Source: Streptomyces durocortorensis (GTDB taxonomy: Bacteria > Actinomycetota > Actinomycetes > Streptomycetales > Streptomycetaceae). Taken from it: a stretch of 64,000 nucleotides of DNA. Location: the NCBI RefSeq assembly GCF_031760065.1, contig NZ_CP134500.1:5394001-5458000 (forward strand), read 5' to 3'. A program made the position numbers and the translations under genes. This document shows positions 51,199 to 64,000 of the stretch, piece after piece. Numbering within the stretch: the first letter of the stretch is position 1; each line of letters starts with the position of its first letter. Under the pieces are notes generated by a model. The model made no database searches and was not told the origin of the DNA. It was given only the letters and a program-made list of their open reading frames with translations.

Positions 51199-51402
51199 GG
51201 GCCAACCGTAGGAGTCCGGAACCGCCCTGGCTACGGTACGTTCCCCTCAGAACACGCTTCGTAGGAACCTCCTAGGGCGAACCGGATGGGCGGTACGCAA
51301 ACGACACCCCACCAGCGCTTTCCCCTCCACCCGCGCGCAGCCCCCCCTGAGCACCGCAAACTGCACCGGTAAGCGCTTGCCGCCGCAGCCCCAGGCGCGC
51401 GG

Positions 51403-52077
51403 TCAGAGGCCCGAGGCCAGCCAGCGATAGTGCAGTTCCGGTCGGCCGACCTGCCCATAATGCGGACGCCTCGCCGCGCTGCCCACGCTCACCAGATGTT
51501 CCAGATAGCGTCGCGCCGTGATCCGCGAGATCCCCAGCCCCTCCCCGGCGGCGGCCGCGGTCACCCCGTCCGGCGACTCCTTCAGGACCCGGGTCACCGC
51601 TTCCAGGGTCGGGCCGCTGAGGCCCTTGGGCAGCGCCGCCGGGTGGGCGACCCGCAGCGCGCCCAGCGCCCGGTCCACCTCCTCCTGCCCGCTCGCCTCC
51701 CCGGCGGCCGCCCGGAACTCCGCGTACCGCACCAGCCGGTCCCGCAGCGTGGGGTAGGTGAACGGCTTCAGGACGTACTGCACGACGCCGAGGGACACCC
51801 CCTCCCGGACCACCGCGAGATCCCGCGCCGAGGTCACCGCGATCACGTCCGCCCCGTGCCCGGCCGCCCGCAGCGAGCGCAGCAGCCCGAGCCCGTGCCC
51901 GTCGGGGAGGTAGAGGTCGAGCAGCAGCAGGTCCACCGGGGTCCGCTCCAGCGCCCGCACCGCCGCCGCCCGGGTGTGCGCCACCGCCGTCACCGTGAAG
52001 CCCTCCACCCGCTCCACGTACATCTGGTGCGCGTCGGCGGCCACCGGATCGTCCTCCACCACCAGCACCCGGATCAC
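51403..52077 (-). CDS. CitB/DcuR-type response regulator
   Basis: Protein of 224 residues. Receiver domain IRVLVVEDDPVAADAHQMYVERV with the phosphorylation site LLLLDLYLPDGHGLGLL and VLKPF switch region; the C-terminal domain (TLEAVTRVLKESPDGVTAAAAGEGLGISRITARRYLEHLVS) is a winged-helix variant characteristic of DcuR/CitB/DctR. It is preceded and overlapped (4 bp) by its kinase. As dctA is divergent to this pair, C4-dicarboxylate-induced activation of dctA is the natural prediction. Confidence 0.92.
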   Translation of the reverse strand: MIRVLVVEDDPVAADAHQMYVERVEGFTVTAVAHTRAAAVRALERTPVDLLLLDLYLPDGHGLGLLRSLRAAGHGADVIAVTSARDLAVVREGVSLGVVQYVLKPFTYPTLRDRLVRYAEFRAAAGEASGQEEVDRALGALRVAHPAALPKGLSGPTLEAVTRVLKESPDGVTAAAAGEGLGISRITARRYLEHLVSVGSAARRPHYGQVGRPELHYRWLASGL

Positions 52078-53804
52078 GCCGTGACCTCCTTCGCTGTCGC
52101 TCGCGCCGCGCGGCCCCAGGGAGCCGTACGGTCCCCGAGCGGAAGCCGCACCGTGAACCGCGCCCCGCCCTCCGGGCCCTCGTCCAGCTCCACCGTGCCC
52201 CCGTTGCGATGGGCGGCCTGCCGCACCAGGGCGAGGCCGAGGCCGCGCCCCGCCCCGTGCGTCGACCAGCCCCGCCGGAACACCTCGTCCGCCGCCTCGG
52301 GGCCGATGCCCGCCCCGGTGTCCGCGACCCGCAGCAGCAGTTCCCGCCCGTCCGCGAGGGCCGTCACCGTGACCCGGGCCCGGCCCGCGGCGCCCCCGCC
52401 CGGACGCGGCACGGGCCCCGGACCCGAACCCCGCACGCCCTCCGCGCCCTCGAAAGCCGCCTCCACCGCGTTGTCGATCAGATTGCCCAGGATCGTCACC
52501 AGATCGCGCTGGGGGAGGGTGTCCGGGAGCGCCCCGTCGTCGATCAGGCTGTCCTCGGCGAGCTCCAGCTCCACGCCCCGCTCGTTCGCCTGGGCTGCCT
52601 TGCCCAGCAGCAGCGCGGCCAGCACCGGCTCCTCCACCGCGCCCACCACCCGGTCGGTCAGCGCCTGGGCCAGCTCCAGTTCCGCGGTCGCGAAGTCCAC
52701 CGCCTCCTCCACCCGGCCCAGCTCGATCAGCGACACCACGGTGTGCAGCCGGTTCGCCGCCTCGTGAGCCTGCGAGCGAAGCGCCTGAGTGAAACCGCGC
52801 TCGGAGTCCAGCTCACCGGTCAGCGCCTGGAGCTCGGTGTGGTCGCGCAGGGTCACCACCGTGCCGCGCCGCTCACCGCCCACCACCGGACGGGTGTTGA
52901 CGACGATCACCCGCTCCGCCGTGAGGTGCAGCTCGTCCACCCGCACATCCGACGCCAGCAGCGCCCCGGTCAGCGGCGCGGGCAGGTCCAGCTCGTCGAC
53001 GGTCCGGCCGACCGCCTCCGCCTCCGGGGCGAGCCCCAGCAGCTCACGGCCCGCGTCGTTGATCAGAGCGATCCGCCGCCGCCCGTCCAGCATCAGCAGC
53101 CCCTCGCGCACCGCGTGCAGGGTGGCCTGGTGGTAGTCGTGCAGCCGGCTCAGCTCGGCCGCGTTCATCCCGTGCGTGTGCCGCCGCAGCCGGGCGTTGA
53201 TCACGTACGTGCCGATCCCGCCCGCCGCCAGTGCGCCGCCCGCCGCCAGGGCGAGGGCGCCCAGCTGTTCCCGTACCTGCGAGGAGACCCGCTCCACCGT
53301 GATGCCCGCGCTGACCAGGCCGACGATCCGGCCGTCGTCGCGGATCGGGGTCACCACCCGTATCGAGGGGCCGAGGGTGCCGGTGTACGTCTCGGTGAAG
53401 GTCTCCCCGCGCAGCGCCTCCTCGGTGTGGCCGAGGAAGGTGTCGCCGATCAGCGAAGCGTCCGGGTGGGTCCAGCGCTTCCGCCCGGTGTCCATGATCG
53501 TGACGAACGCGATCCCGGTGTCCGCGCGGACCTGCTCCGCGTACGGCTGGAGCACGGCGGACGGGTCCGGGGTGCGGATGGCCTCCCGTACGGAGGGGGA
53601 ATCGGCCACCGCGACGGCCGCCGCCCGCACCTGCCGGGTGGCCGTCTCCTCGGCCTGCGCGCTGCCCGAGACATACGCGAAGACGGCGCACCCGGCCACC
53701 ACGGCGGCGATCAGCACGACCTGCATGGCGAAGAGCTGGCCGGCCAGGCTGCGGGGACGGGTACGGGGGAGGCGCATGCCCCACAGTCTGCCTCGCCGGA
53801 ACAC
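52074..53804 (-). CDS. CitA/DcuS-type sensor histidine kinase
   Basis: Protein of 576 residues from GTG 53804 (GGGGA five bases upstream); ATG 53777 is an alternative. Two membrane helices (about 27-50 and 180-205) flank a periplasmic PAS-like sensor (ADTGIAFVTIMDTGRKRWTHPDASLIGDTF), followed by a cytoplasmic PAS (DYHQATLHAVREGLLMLDG), the SPOB-like H box (LRSQAHEAANRLHTVVSLIELG) and an ATPase domain (GNLIDNAVEAA, ADTGAGIGPEAADEVFRRGWST). This architecture is the C4-dicarboxylate/citrate sensor class. It is divergent from dctA. Confidence 0.93.
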   Translation of the reverse strand: MFRRGRLWGMRLPRTRPRSLAGQLFAMQVVLIAAVVAGCAVFAYVSGSAQAEETATRQVRAAAVAVADSPSVREAIRTPDPSAVLQPYAEQVRADTGIAFVTIMDTGRKRWTHPDASLIGDTFLGHTEEALRGETFTETYTGTLGPSIRVVTPIRDDGRIVGLVSAGITVERVSSQVREQLGALALAAGGALAAGGIGTYVINARLRRHTHGMNAAELSRLHDYHQATLHAVREGLLMLDGRRRIALINDAGRELLGLAPEAEAVGRTVDELDLPAPLTGALLASDVRVDELHLTAERVIVVNTRPVVGGERRGTVVTLRDHTELQALTGELDSERGFTQALRSQAHEAANRLHTVVSLIELGRVEEAVDFATAELELAQALTDRVVGAVEEPVLAALLLGKAAQANERGVELELAEDSLIDDGALPDTLPQRDLVTILGNLIDNAVEAAFEGAEGVRGSGPGPVPRPGGGAAGRARVTVTALADGRELLLRVADTGAGIGPEAADEVFRRGWSTHGAGRGLGLALVRQAAHRNGGTVELDEGPEGGARFTVRLPLGDRTAPWGRAARATAKEVTA

Positions 53805-53852
53805 CCGGTCCCCAGTGGCTCGAAAGCGCCCGTGAACGTTATGAACGCAAGG

Positions 53853-53866
53853 GTGACCGGGGTCAC
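53853..53866. promoter_or_regulatory. Palindrome upstream of dctA
   Basis: GTGACC (53853-53858) / GGTCAC (53861-53866) with a 2-bp centre, 72 bp before the dctA start in the 134-bp divergent gap. A TGAACG direct repeat (GTGAACGTTATGAACG, about 53832-53847) adjoins it. Either may bind the CitB-type regulator. Confidence 0.45.
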
Positions 53867-53938
53867 AGGGCGGTGGATAGTCACCGGAGCCCCCAGGGAC
53901 GGGGGCGCAGAGCCCTGACCGAGCCGAGGAGCCCCACC

Positions 53939-55315
53939 ATGGCTGTGGCAGCCGAACAGCGGGACCGCACCCACTATCTGTACATCGCCGTGATCGCCGC
54001 CGTGGCGCTCGGCATCCTGGTGGGCTTCGTGGCCCCCGGGGTGGCCGTCGAGCTGAAGCCCGTCGGCGCCGGTTTCGTGAACCTGATCAAGATGATGATC
54101 TCGCCGATCATCTTCTGCACGATCGTGCTGGGCGTCGGCTCGGTCCGCAAGGCGGCCAAGGTCGGCGCGGTCGGCGGGCTGGCGCTGGGCTACTTCCTGG
54201 CCATGTCGACCGTCGCCCTCGCCATCGGCCTGCTGGTCGGCAACTTCCTGGAGCCCGGCTCCAGCCTCCACATCACGGAGGCGGCCCGTGCCGCCGGTGA
54301 GGATCAGGCGTCCGGGGCCAGCGAGTCCACCGTGGACTTCCTGCTCGGCATCATCCCGACCACCATCGTCTCCGCCTTCACGGCGGGCGAGGTGCTCCAG
54401 ACCCTGCTGGTCGCCCTGCTCGCGGGCTTCGCGCTCCAGGCGATGGGCTCGGCGGGCGAGCCGATCATCCGTGGCATCACCCACATCCAGCGGCTCGTCT
54501 TCCGCATCCTCGCCATGATCATGTGGGCCGCCCCGGTCGGCGCGTTCGGCGCGATCGCGGCGGTGGTCGGCGAGACCGGGCTCGACGCCCTGAAGTCGCT
54601 GGCGATCATCATGATCGGCTTCTACGTCACCTGCGGGCTCTTCGTCTTCGTGGTGCTCGGTGCGATCCTGCGGCTGGTCGCCGGGGTGAACCTGCTCTCC
54701 CTGCTGAAGTATCTGGGCCGCGAGTTCCTGCTCATCCTCTCCACCTCCTCCTCCGAGTCCGCCCTGCCGCGGCTCATCGCGAAGATGGAGCACCTGGGCG
54801 TCAGCAAGCCCGTCGTCGGTATCACCGTGCCGACCGGCTACTCCTTCAACCTCGACGGCACCGCGATCTACCTCACGATGTCCTCGCTGTTCATCGCCAA
54901 CGCGATGGGCGACCCGCTGAGCGCGAGCGAGCAGATCTCGCTGCTGATCTTCATGATCATCGCCTCGAAGGGCGCGGCGGGCGTCACCGGCGCCGGCCTG
55001 GCGACCCTCGCGGGCGGACTCCAGTCGCACCGCCCCGAACTCGTCGACGGTGTCGGCCTGATCGTCGGCATCGACCGCTTCATGAGCGAGGCCCGCGCCC
55101 TGACCAACTTCGCGGGCAACGCGGTCGCCACGGTCCTGGTCGGCCACTGGACCAAGGAGATCGACAAGGAGCGTGTGGCAGAGGTGCTCGCTGGCCGGGT
55201 CCCCTTCGACGAGCGGACCCTCGTCGACGACCACGCCCCGTCCGGCGGCCCGGCGGACTCCGGCGACGTCCCGGAGCAGCGGGAGACCGCCGCCGAGCAG
55301 CCCGCCAAGGTCTGA
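53939..55315 (+). CDS. dctA: C4-dicarboxylate:cation symporter DctA
   Basis: Membrane protein of 458 residues from ATG 53939 (GAGGAG upstream), DAACS (SDF) family. The two re-entrant signature regions are present: STSSSESALPRLIAKMEHLGV and TGYSFNLDGTAIYLTMSSLFIA, followed by SKGAAGVTGAG. It takes up succinate, fumarate and malate with Na+ or H+. The acidic C-terminal tail is cytoplasmic. It is divergent to the sensor kinase gene and ends in a strong terminator. Confidence 0.95.
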   Translation: MAVAAEQRDRTHYLYIAVIAAVALGILVGFVAPGVAVELKPVGAGFVNLIKMMISPIIFCTIVLGVGSVRKAAKVGAVGGLALGYFLAMSTVALAIGLLVGNFLEPGSSLHITEAARAAGEDQASGASESTVDFLLGIIPTTIVSAFTAGEVLQTLLVALLAGFALQAMGSAGEPIIRGITHIQRLVFRILAMIMWAAPVGAFGAIAAVVGETGLDALKSLAIIMIGFYVTCGLFVFVVLGAILRLVAGVNLLSLLKYLGREFLLILSTSSSESALPRLIAKMEHLGVSKPVVGITVPTGYSFNLDGTAIYLTMSSLFIANAMGDPLSASEQISLLIFMIIASKGAAGVTGAGLATLAGGLQSHRPELVDGVGLIVGIDRFMSEARALTNFAGNAVATVLVGHWTKEIDKERVAEVLAGRVPFDERTLVDDHAPSGGPADSGDVPEQRETAAEQPAKV

Positions 55316-55361
55316 CCGCCGCCGCTTTCCCGCCCTCCCCGACCACTGTGTCCCCCCACCC

Positions 55362-55396
55362 AAGGACACCCGTACCCCCCCGGTACGGGTGTCCTT
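55362..55396 (+). terminator. Terminator after dctA
   Basis: Perfect 15-bp stem AAGGACACCCGTACC (55362-55376) / GGTACGGGTGTCCTT (55382-55396), 46 bp after the dctA stop. Confidence 0.75.
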
Positions 55397-55533
55397 GCGT
55401 ATCCCCCCGGAACGGATGTTCTTACGGGATTCACCCGGCGGAACGCGCTGACCTGGACCCTTTCCCGAAAGTGCGTATCTGACAGTGAAGTGGGTTCTGG
55501 TCAGGCCTCCTTCGCCTGCGCAGGATGGTCCCC

Positions 55534-56433
55534 ATGACGCAAGCGAACACCACGACCACCGCACCCGCCCCCACCCCCGTGACCGTTCTCGGTCTCGGTG
55601 ACATGGGCCGAGCCCTCGCCGGGGCCTTCCTGGCAGCAGGCCACCCCACCACCGTCTGGAACCGTTCCCCCGGCAAGGGCGATGACCTCGTGGCCCGCGG
55701 CGCGGCGCGCGCCGCGTCCGCCGAGGAGGCCGTGCGGGCGAGCGGGCTCGTCGTGGTCTGCGTCGTCGACTACGACGCCGCCGACGCCCTCCTGGAGCCG
55801 CTGGCCGAAGCGCTGGAGGGGCGGGTCCTGGTCAACCTCACCACCGACACCCCGGCGCGCTCGCGGCAGACCGCGGCCTGGGCCCGGAAGCACTCCCTGG
55901 CCTACCTCGACGGCGCGGTCATGGTCCCGGTCGACGTGGTCGGCTCGGACGAGGCGCTGGTCTTCCACTCCGGAGACCGGGCCGCCTACGCGAGGTACGA
56001 GCCGGTTCTCAAGGCGCTCGGCGAGCCCGCCACCTTCCTCGGTGAGGACCACGGTCTCGCCGCCGCCTACGACATGGCGATGCTGGACTTCTTCTACGGA
56101 GCCATGGGCGGCCTCGTCCACGCCTTCGCGCTGGCCCGTGCGGAGGGCATCGACGGCGTGTCGCTCGCTCCCTACCTCAGCACGATCGCGGGCATCCTGC
56201 CGCCGATCGCGGAGACCACCGCGCGCGACGTCGACTCCCGTACGTACGCGGGCGACGGCGCCAACCTCGCCATGATGGCGACCGGTGTCGAGCACATCCT
56301 GCACACCGCGAAGGACCGCGGTCTGGACACCTCGCAGCTGGCGGCGATCAAGGGCGTCGCCGACCGGGCCATCGCCAAGGGCCACGGTTCCCAGTCCTGG
56401 TCGAGCATTGTCGAGGTGCTCGACCAGCGGTGA
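55534..56433 (+). CDS. Imine reductase-like NADP-dependent oxidoreductase
   Basis: Protein of 299 residues from ATG 55534 (AGGATGG upstream; ATG 55525 is an alternative). Rossmann motif VLGLGDMGRALAGAFLAAGH with WNRSPGKG for NADP(H) binding, NLTTDTPARSRQ, then a helical dimerisation domain with YDMAMLDFFYGAMGGLVHAFALA that resembles streptomycete imine reductases more than beta-hydroxyacid dehydrogenases (no catalytic Lys motif seen). Likely reduces cyclic imines or related compounds. Natural substrate unknown; not obviously tied to neighbours. Confidence 0.8.
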   Translation: MTQANTTTTAPAPTPVTVLGLGDMGRALAGAFLAAGHPTTVWNRSPGKGDDLVARGAARAASAEEAVRASGLVVVCVVDYDAADALLEPLAEALEGRVLVNLTTDTPARSRQTAAWARKHSLAYLDGAVMVPVDVVGSDEALVFHSGDRAAYARYEPVLKALGEPATFLGEDHGLAAAYDMAMLDFFYGAMGGLVHAFALARAEGIDGVSLAPYLSTIAGILPPIAETTARDVDSRTYAGDGANLAMMATGVEHILHTAKDRGLDTSQLAAIKGVADRAIAKGHGSQSWSSIVEVLDQR

Positions 56434-56450
56434 GCGGCCGCAACGGGGGA

Positions 56451-56487
56451 GGGCCCGTGCCGCGTCGTCACGACGCGGCACGGGCCC
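56451..56487. terminator. Bidirectional terminator between oxidoreductase gene and glgB
   Basis: Perfect 17-bp stem GGGCCCGTGCCGCGTCG (56451-56467) / CGACGCGGCACGGGCCC (56471-56487) with a TCA loop, between convergent stops at 56433 and 56516. Confidence 0.8.
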
Positions 56488-56515
56488 CTGGCCGTCTCTC
56501 CTCCCCCCGGGCGGG

Positions 56516-58936
<2,421 letters not shown>

Positions 58937-58951
58937 AGGGACTGCCTCCTC

Positions 58952-58991
58952 GGGGTGAAGGGGAGGAGCACGGGGTGGAAGGGGGAGGGGG
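58952..58991 (+). other. Potential G-quadruplex on the template strand of glgB leader
   Basis: Five guanine runs of four or five (58952-58955, 58960-58963, 58972-58975, 58981-58985, 58987-58991) with loops of 4, 8, 5 and 1 bases. It sits immediately upstream of the glgB Shine-Dalgarno, in the 100-bp gap after pep2. The plus strand is the template for glgB, so a fold here could impede polymerase between pep2 and glgB. Confidence 0.5.
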
Positions 58992-59036
58992 AGTGAGGGA
59001 GAGGCGTGGGAGGAGCGGGAAGGGGCCGGGCCCGGC

Positions 59037-60458
59037 TCAGGCCGCGGCCGACTGGGCCAGCCGCTGGATGGCCGCCATCGGTACGGGCAGCCAGTCGGGG
59101 CGGTGCCGGGCCTCGTACAGCACCTCGTACACCGCCTTGTCGGTCTCGTGGGCGCGCAGCAGCTCCGGTTCGCCGCGCGGGTCGGTACCCGAGGCCAGCG
59201 CGTAGCCCTCGCAGTAGGCGGCGCGGCAGCGGGCCGCCCACTCCGGGTGCCACGGGCGGTGCGAGCGGGCCGCGTAGTCGAAGGAGCGCAGCATGCCCGC
59301 GACATCGCGCACCGGCGGTGCGGGGCGCCGCCGTTCGGGCAGCGGCCGCGCCGGTTCGCCCTCGAAGTCGATCAGCGACCAGAAGCCGTCGGCGGAGCGC
59401 AGCGTCTGGCCGAGGTGGAGGTCGCCGTGCACGCGCTGCTGTGCCCAGCCGCTGCCCCGGTGGCCGAGGTCGGTCACGGCGTCGAACGTGGCGCGCAGCC
59501 CGGGGACGTACGGCACGAGCGCCGGGACCGCCTGGGCGGCGGCCTCCAGCCGCTGGGTCATCTGGGCCACCAGCTGCCGGGTCTGGGTGCCGCGCAGCGC
59601 CGGGGTGGGCAGGGCGGCGGCGAGCGCGGTGTGCACCTCGGCGGTGGCCCGGCCCAGGGCCCGCGCCTCGGGCAGGAAGTCCCGGCCCGCGGCGAGCGCG
59701 GCGAGCGCGAGCTGCCAGCCGTCGCGTGCGCCGTGCAGGAAGGGCTGGAGCACGCCGAGGGTGAGCGGTTCGGGGCCCGGAGCCTCGAACCAGGCGACCG
59801 GGGCGGGCACCCGTTCGCACCCCTCGCCGGTCAGCGCGAGAGGCAGCTCCAGGTCCGGGTTGGTGCCCGGGAAGATCCGGCGGAAGATCTTGAGGATGTA
59901 CGCATCGCCGTAGACGATCGAGGAGTTGGACTGCTCGGCGTCCAGGACCCGGGGCGGGAGGCCCGCCGGGATCGCGGCGTTCCGCTCGAACCGGAGGGTG
60001 CCGAGCGTGCCGGGTCGGCGGAACCGTTCCAGCAGAAGTCCGGCCAGCCGTGGATCGTGCAGTGCGTCGTAGACGGTCCGCCCCGCCAGCGGGCCCCGGT
60101 CCGCCCGGCCGACCAGTGCGGCGGCGAGGGTCGTGGGCAGCGATGTTCGCACGCCGAGCAGGAGTTGGTAGCAGTCGTCGGCCGGGCGGACCGGCGCGGA
60201 CGGCTGCTGGACCCGCACCAGCAGATGCAGCAGGCCCGGACCGGCCGCGCCGTCCAGTGGCAGCATCTCGGTGGCCGAGACGAGGGAGAAGCCGGTGACC
60301 GGCCGGCCCTTGCCCGCGAACCACCGCTGCCGGGGCAGCCATTCGTGGAGCAGCGGGGCGAGGGACGGGAGAAGGGACCCGTCCCTGGTACTGCCGTGCG
60401 TTGCGCTGTTCCTCGTGCTCTTCGCCAGGGCGACGTGAGTGGATGCAGCCTCCGACAT
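59037..60458 (-). CDS. pep2: Maltokinase (Pep2/Mak)
   Basis: Protein of 473 residues from ATG 60458 (AGGA nine bases upstream). The aminoglycoside-phosphotransferase-like core is present: [18 protein letters not shown] at the start (Mak N-cap), [21 protein letters not shown], the catalytic [12 protein letters not shown] and [12 protein letters not shown]. It phosphorylates maltose to maltose 1-phosphate with ATP, supplying GlgE. Located between treS and glgB, whereas in mycobacteria it is often fused to treS. Confidence 0.94.
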   Translation of the reverse strand: MSEAASTHVALAKSTRNSATHGSTRDGSLLPSLAPLLHEWLPRQRWFAGKGRPVTGFSLVSATEMLPLDGAAGPGLLHLLVRVQQPSAPVRPADDCYQLLLGVRTSLPTTLAAALVGRADRGPLAGRTVYDALHDPRLAGLLLERFRRPGTLGTLRFERNAAIPAGLPPRVLDAEQSNSSIVYGDAYILKIFRRIFPGTNPDLELPLALTGEGCERVPAPVAWFEAPGPEPLTLGVLQPFLHGARDGWQLALAALAAGRDFLPEARALGRATAEVHTALAAALPTPALRGTQTRQLVAQMTQRLEAAAQAVPALVPYVPGLRATFDAVTDLGHRGSGWAQQRVHGDLHLGQTLRSADGFWSLIDFEGEPARPLPERRRPAPPVRDVAGMLRSFDYAARSHRPWHPEWAARCRAAYCEGYALASGTDPRGEPELLRAHETDKAVYEVLYEARHRPDWLPVPMAAIQRLAQSAAA

Positions 60459-60611
60459 GGCATCGCGTCCTTTCCCCGGGCACACCACAGGATGCGAAGA
60501 GTGTCCCGGATTGCGGCAATGGCTGTCCGGCTGTGCGGGACGTGTCGGGTGAGGATGGTCCTTACGGACTCGAACGGCGGAACCGTGAAGGTGCGATGTG
60601 GGTCAGAGTGC

Positions 60612-60645
60612 CCCGTGCGGGACGGCGGAAACCGCCCCGCACGGG
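60612..60645 (-). terminator. Hairpin between treS and pep2
   Basis: CCCGTGCGGG (60612-60621) / CCCGCACGGG (60636-60645) with a nested GGCGG/CCGCC stem, just after the treS stop on the minus strand. No T-tract. It may reduce read-through into pep2, which has a 198-bp leader of its own. Confidence 0.55.
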
Positions 60646-60656
60646 CTGAGGCCGCA

Positions 60657-62359
60657 TCAGGCCGGCGGCGCGTCCTTGCGCAGCCGGAACCAGTAGAAGC
60701 CGTGCCCCGCCAGGGTCAGCAAGTAGGGCCACTGCCCGATGGCCGGGAACCGCACCCCGCCGATCAGCTCCACCGGATGCCGCCCGTTGAAGGACCGCAG
60801 GTCCAGCTCCGTCGGCTGCGCGAACCGCGAGAAGTTGTGCACGCACAGGACGAGGTCGTCCTTGTACTCGCGGGTGAACGCCAGCACAGCAGGGTTGGAG
60901 GAGGGCAGTTCGGTGTACTCGCCGAGGCCGAAGGCCGGATTCTGCTTACGGATCTCGATCATCCGGCGGGTCCAGTGCAGCAGCGAGGACGGCGAGGCCA
61001 TCGACGCCTCGACGTTGGTGACCTGGTAGCCGTAGACCGGGTCCATGATCGTGGGGAGGTAGAGCCGCCCCGGATCGCTGGAGGAGAAGCCGGCGTTGCG
61101 GTCGGGCGTCCACTGCATCGGGGTGCGCACCGCGTCCCGGTCGCCCAGCCAGATGTTGTCGCCCATCCCGATCTCGTCCCCGTAGTAGAGGATCGGGGAG
61201 CCGGGCAGCGACAGCAGCAGCGCGGTGAACAGCTCGATCTGGTTGCGGTCGTTGTCCAGCAGCGGGGCGAGGCGCCGGCGGATGCCGATGTTGGCGCGCA
61301 TCCGCGGGTCCTTGGCGTACTCCGCGTACATGTAGTCGCGCTCTTCGTCCGTGACCATTTCGAGGGTCAGCTCGTCATGGTTGCGCAGGAAGATGCCCCA
61401 CTGGCAGTTCTTCGGGATCGCCGGGGTCTTCGCCAGGATTTCGGAGACCGGGTAGCGGCTCTCGCGGCGCACCGCCATGAAGATCCGCGGCATCACGGGG
61501 AAGTGGAACGCCATGTGGCACTCGTCGCCGCCCGCTTCGTAGTCGCCGAAGTAGTCGACGACGTCCTCCGGCCACTGGTTGGCCTCGGCGAGGAGCACGG
61601 TGTCCGGGTAGTTGGCGTCGATCTCCTTGCGGACCCGCTTGAGGAAGTTGTGGGTCTCGGGGAGGTTCTCGCAGTTGGTGCCCTCGCGCTGGTAGAGGTA
61701 GGGCACCGCGTCGACCCGGAAGCCGTCGATGCCCAGGTCCAGCCAGAACCGCAGGGCCGCGAGGATCTCCTCCTGGACCGCCGGGTTCTCGTAGTTGAGG
61801 TCCGGCTGGTGCGAGAAGAAGCGGTGCCAGTAGTACTGCTTGCGCACCGGGTCGAAGGTCCAGTTGGACGTCTCGGTGTCGACGAAGATGATCCGGGCGT
61901 CCTGGAACTGCTTGTCGTCGTCGGCCCAGACGTAGTAGTCGCCGTAGGGCCCGTCGGGGTCGGTGCGGGACTGCTGGAACCACTCGTGCTGATCGCTCGT
62001 GTGGTTCATGACGAAGTCGATGATCACGCGCATGCCCCGCTGGTGCGAGGCGTCCACGAACTCCACGAAGTCGGCGAGATCGCCGAACTCCGGCAGGACC
62101 GCGGTGTAGTCGGAAACGTCGTAGCCCCCGTCGCGCAGCGGCGACTTGAAGAACGGCGGCAGCCAGAGGCAGTCCACGCCGAGCCACTGGAGGTAGTCCA
62201 GCTTGGCGGTGATGCCCTTGAGGTCGCCGATTCCATCCCCGTTGGAGTCCTGGAAGGACCGGACGAGCACCTCGTAGAAGACGGCGCGCTTGAACCAGTC
62301 GGGATCGCGGTCCTTGGCGGGAGTGTCCTCGAACGTGTCGTGGACAGGCTCATTGACGA

Positions 62360-62363
<4 letters not shown>
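60657..62363 (-). CDS. treS: Trehalose synthase
   Basis: Protein of 568 residues from ATG 62363 (GGAGGG ten bases upstream), overlapping glgE by 4 bp. GH13 signatures: [55 protein letters not shown] (nucleophile), [20 protein letters not shown] and [13 protein letters not shown]. It isomerises trehalose and maltose. In the GlgE pathway it feeds maltose to Pep2. Confidence 0.96.

Positions 62364-64000
<1,637 letters not shown>

Noticed and set aside
51368..51381. Near-palindrome GGTAAGC/GCTTGCC as a LacI-type operator
   Set aside because: It has one mismatch, is about 170 bp from the XRE gene start, and no LacI gene is nearby; kept only as a note.

Overview
The window is high-GC actinobacterial DNA with Streptomyces hallmarks: strong third-position G/C bias, GTG starts, 4-bp ATGA/GTGA gene overlaps, a CslA/GlxA pair, DUF6230/DUF6114 proteins, WD40-tailed Ser/Thr kinases and a complete GlgE operon order. 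No rRNA, tRNA, CRISPR array or insertion sequence was seen.

Layout. (1) 1-5.5 kb: AIM24-like protein (cut by the left edge), DUF3817 membrane protein, MTH1187-type thiamine-binding protein, then cslA-glxA, the cellulose-synthase-like enzyme and its radical copper oxidase for hyphal-tip glycan. (2) 5.7-23.3 kb: a compact biosynthetic gene cluster of 16 genes in two divergent operons around a 433-bp control region (19659-20091). The left operon encodes a BtrH-like acyltransferase, DDAH-like hydrolase, Sfp-type phosphopantetheinyl transferase, ketoreductase, MbtH protein, one C-A-PCP-TE NRPS, a GSAM-type PLP aminotransferase, ATP-grasp ligase, MATE exporter, carrier protein, a SerRS-like amino acid:carrier protein ligase and a 2OG-Fe oxygenase. 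The right operon encodes an ACP, a short degenerate ketosynthase, an intact ketosynthase and an enoyl-CoA hydratase. (3) 23.3-24.4 kb: cslZ-like GH6 lipoprotein, so the cluster sits inside what is a contiguous csl locus in other streptomycetes.

(4) 24.5-36 kb: ArsR/MFS pair, MarR, second DUF3817, isobutyryl-CoA mutase large subunit (icmA, with diagnostic F80/Q198 and an apparently leaderless, operator-filled promoter), an OmpR-type two-component system divergent from a MurG-like transferase plus sugar epimerase, TetR, and a thioredoxin-TPR protein. (5) 36-44 kb: DUF6230-DUF6114-secreted acidic protein operon, two tandem WD40 kinases, a small secreted protein. (6) 44-64 kb: central carbon genes: pyk, ackA-pta, divergent pfkA, an XRE regulator, a CitA/CitB-type two-component system divergent from dctA, an imine-reductase-like enzyme, then glgB, pep2, treS and glgE (cut by the right edge) for trehalose-to-alpha-glucan conversion.

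The most interesting system is the 5.7-23.3 kb cluster. My inference is that the ligase charges a carrier protein with a small amino acid (Gly/Ala in the known family), the type II ketosynthases extend it, ketoreductase/hydratase/aminotransferase convert it to an amino-functionalised chain, the NRPS module adds one amino acid, and the ATP-grasp, DDAH-like and BtrH-like enzymes finish it. I do not recognise it as any described pathway.
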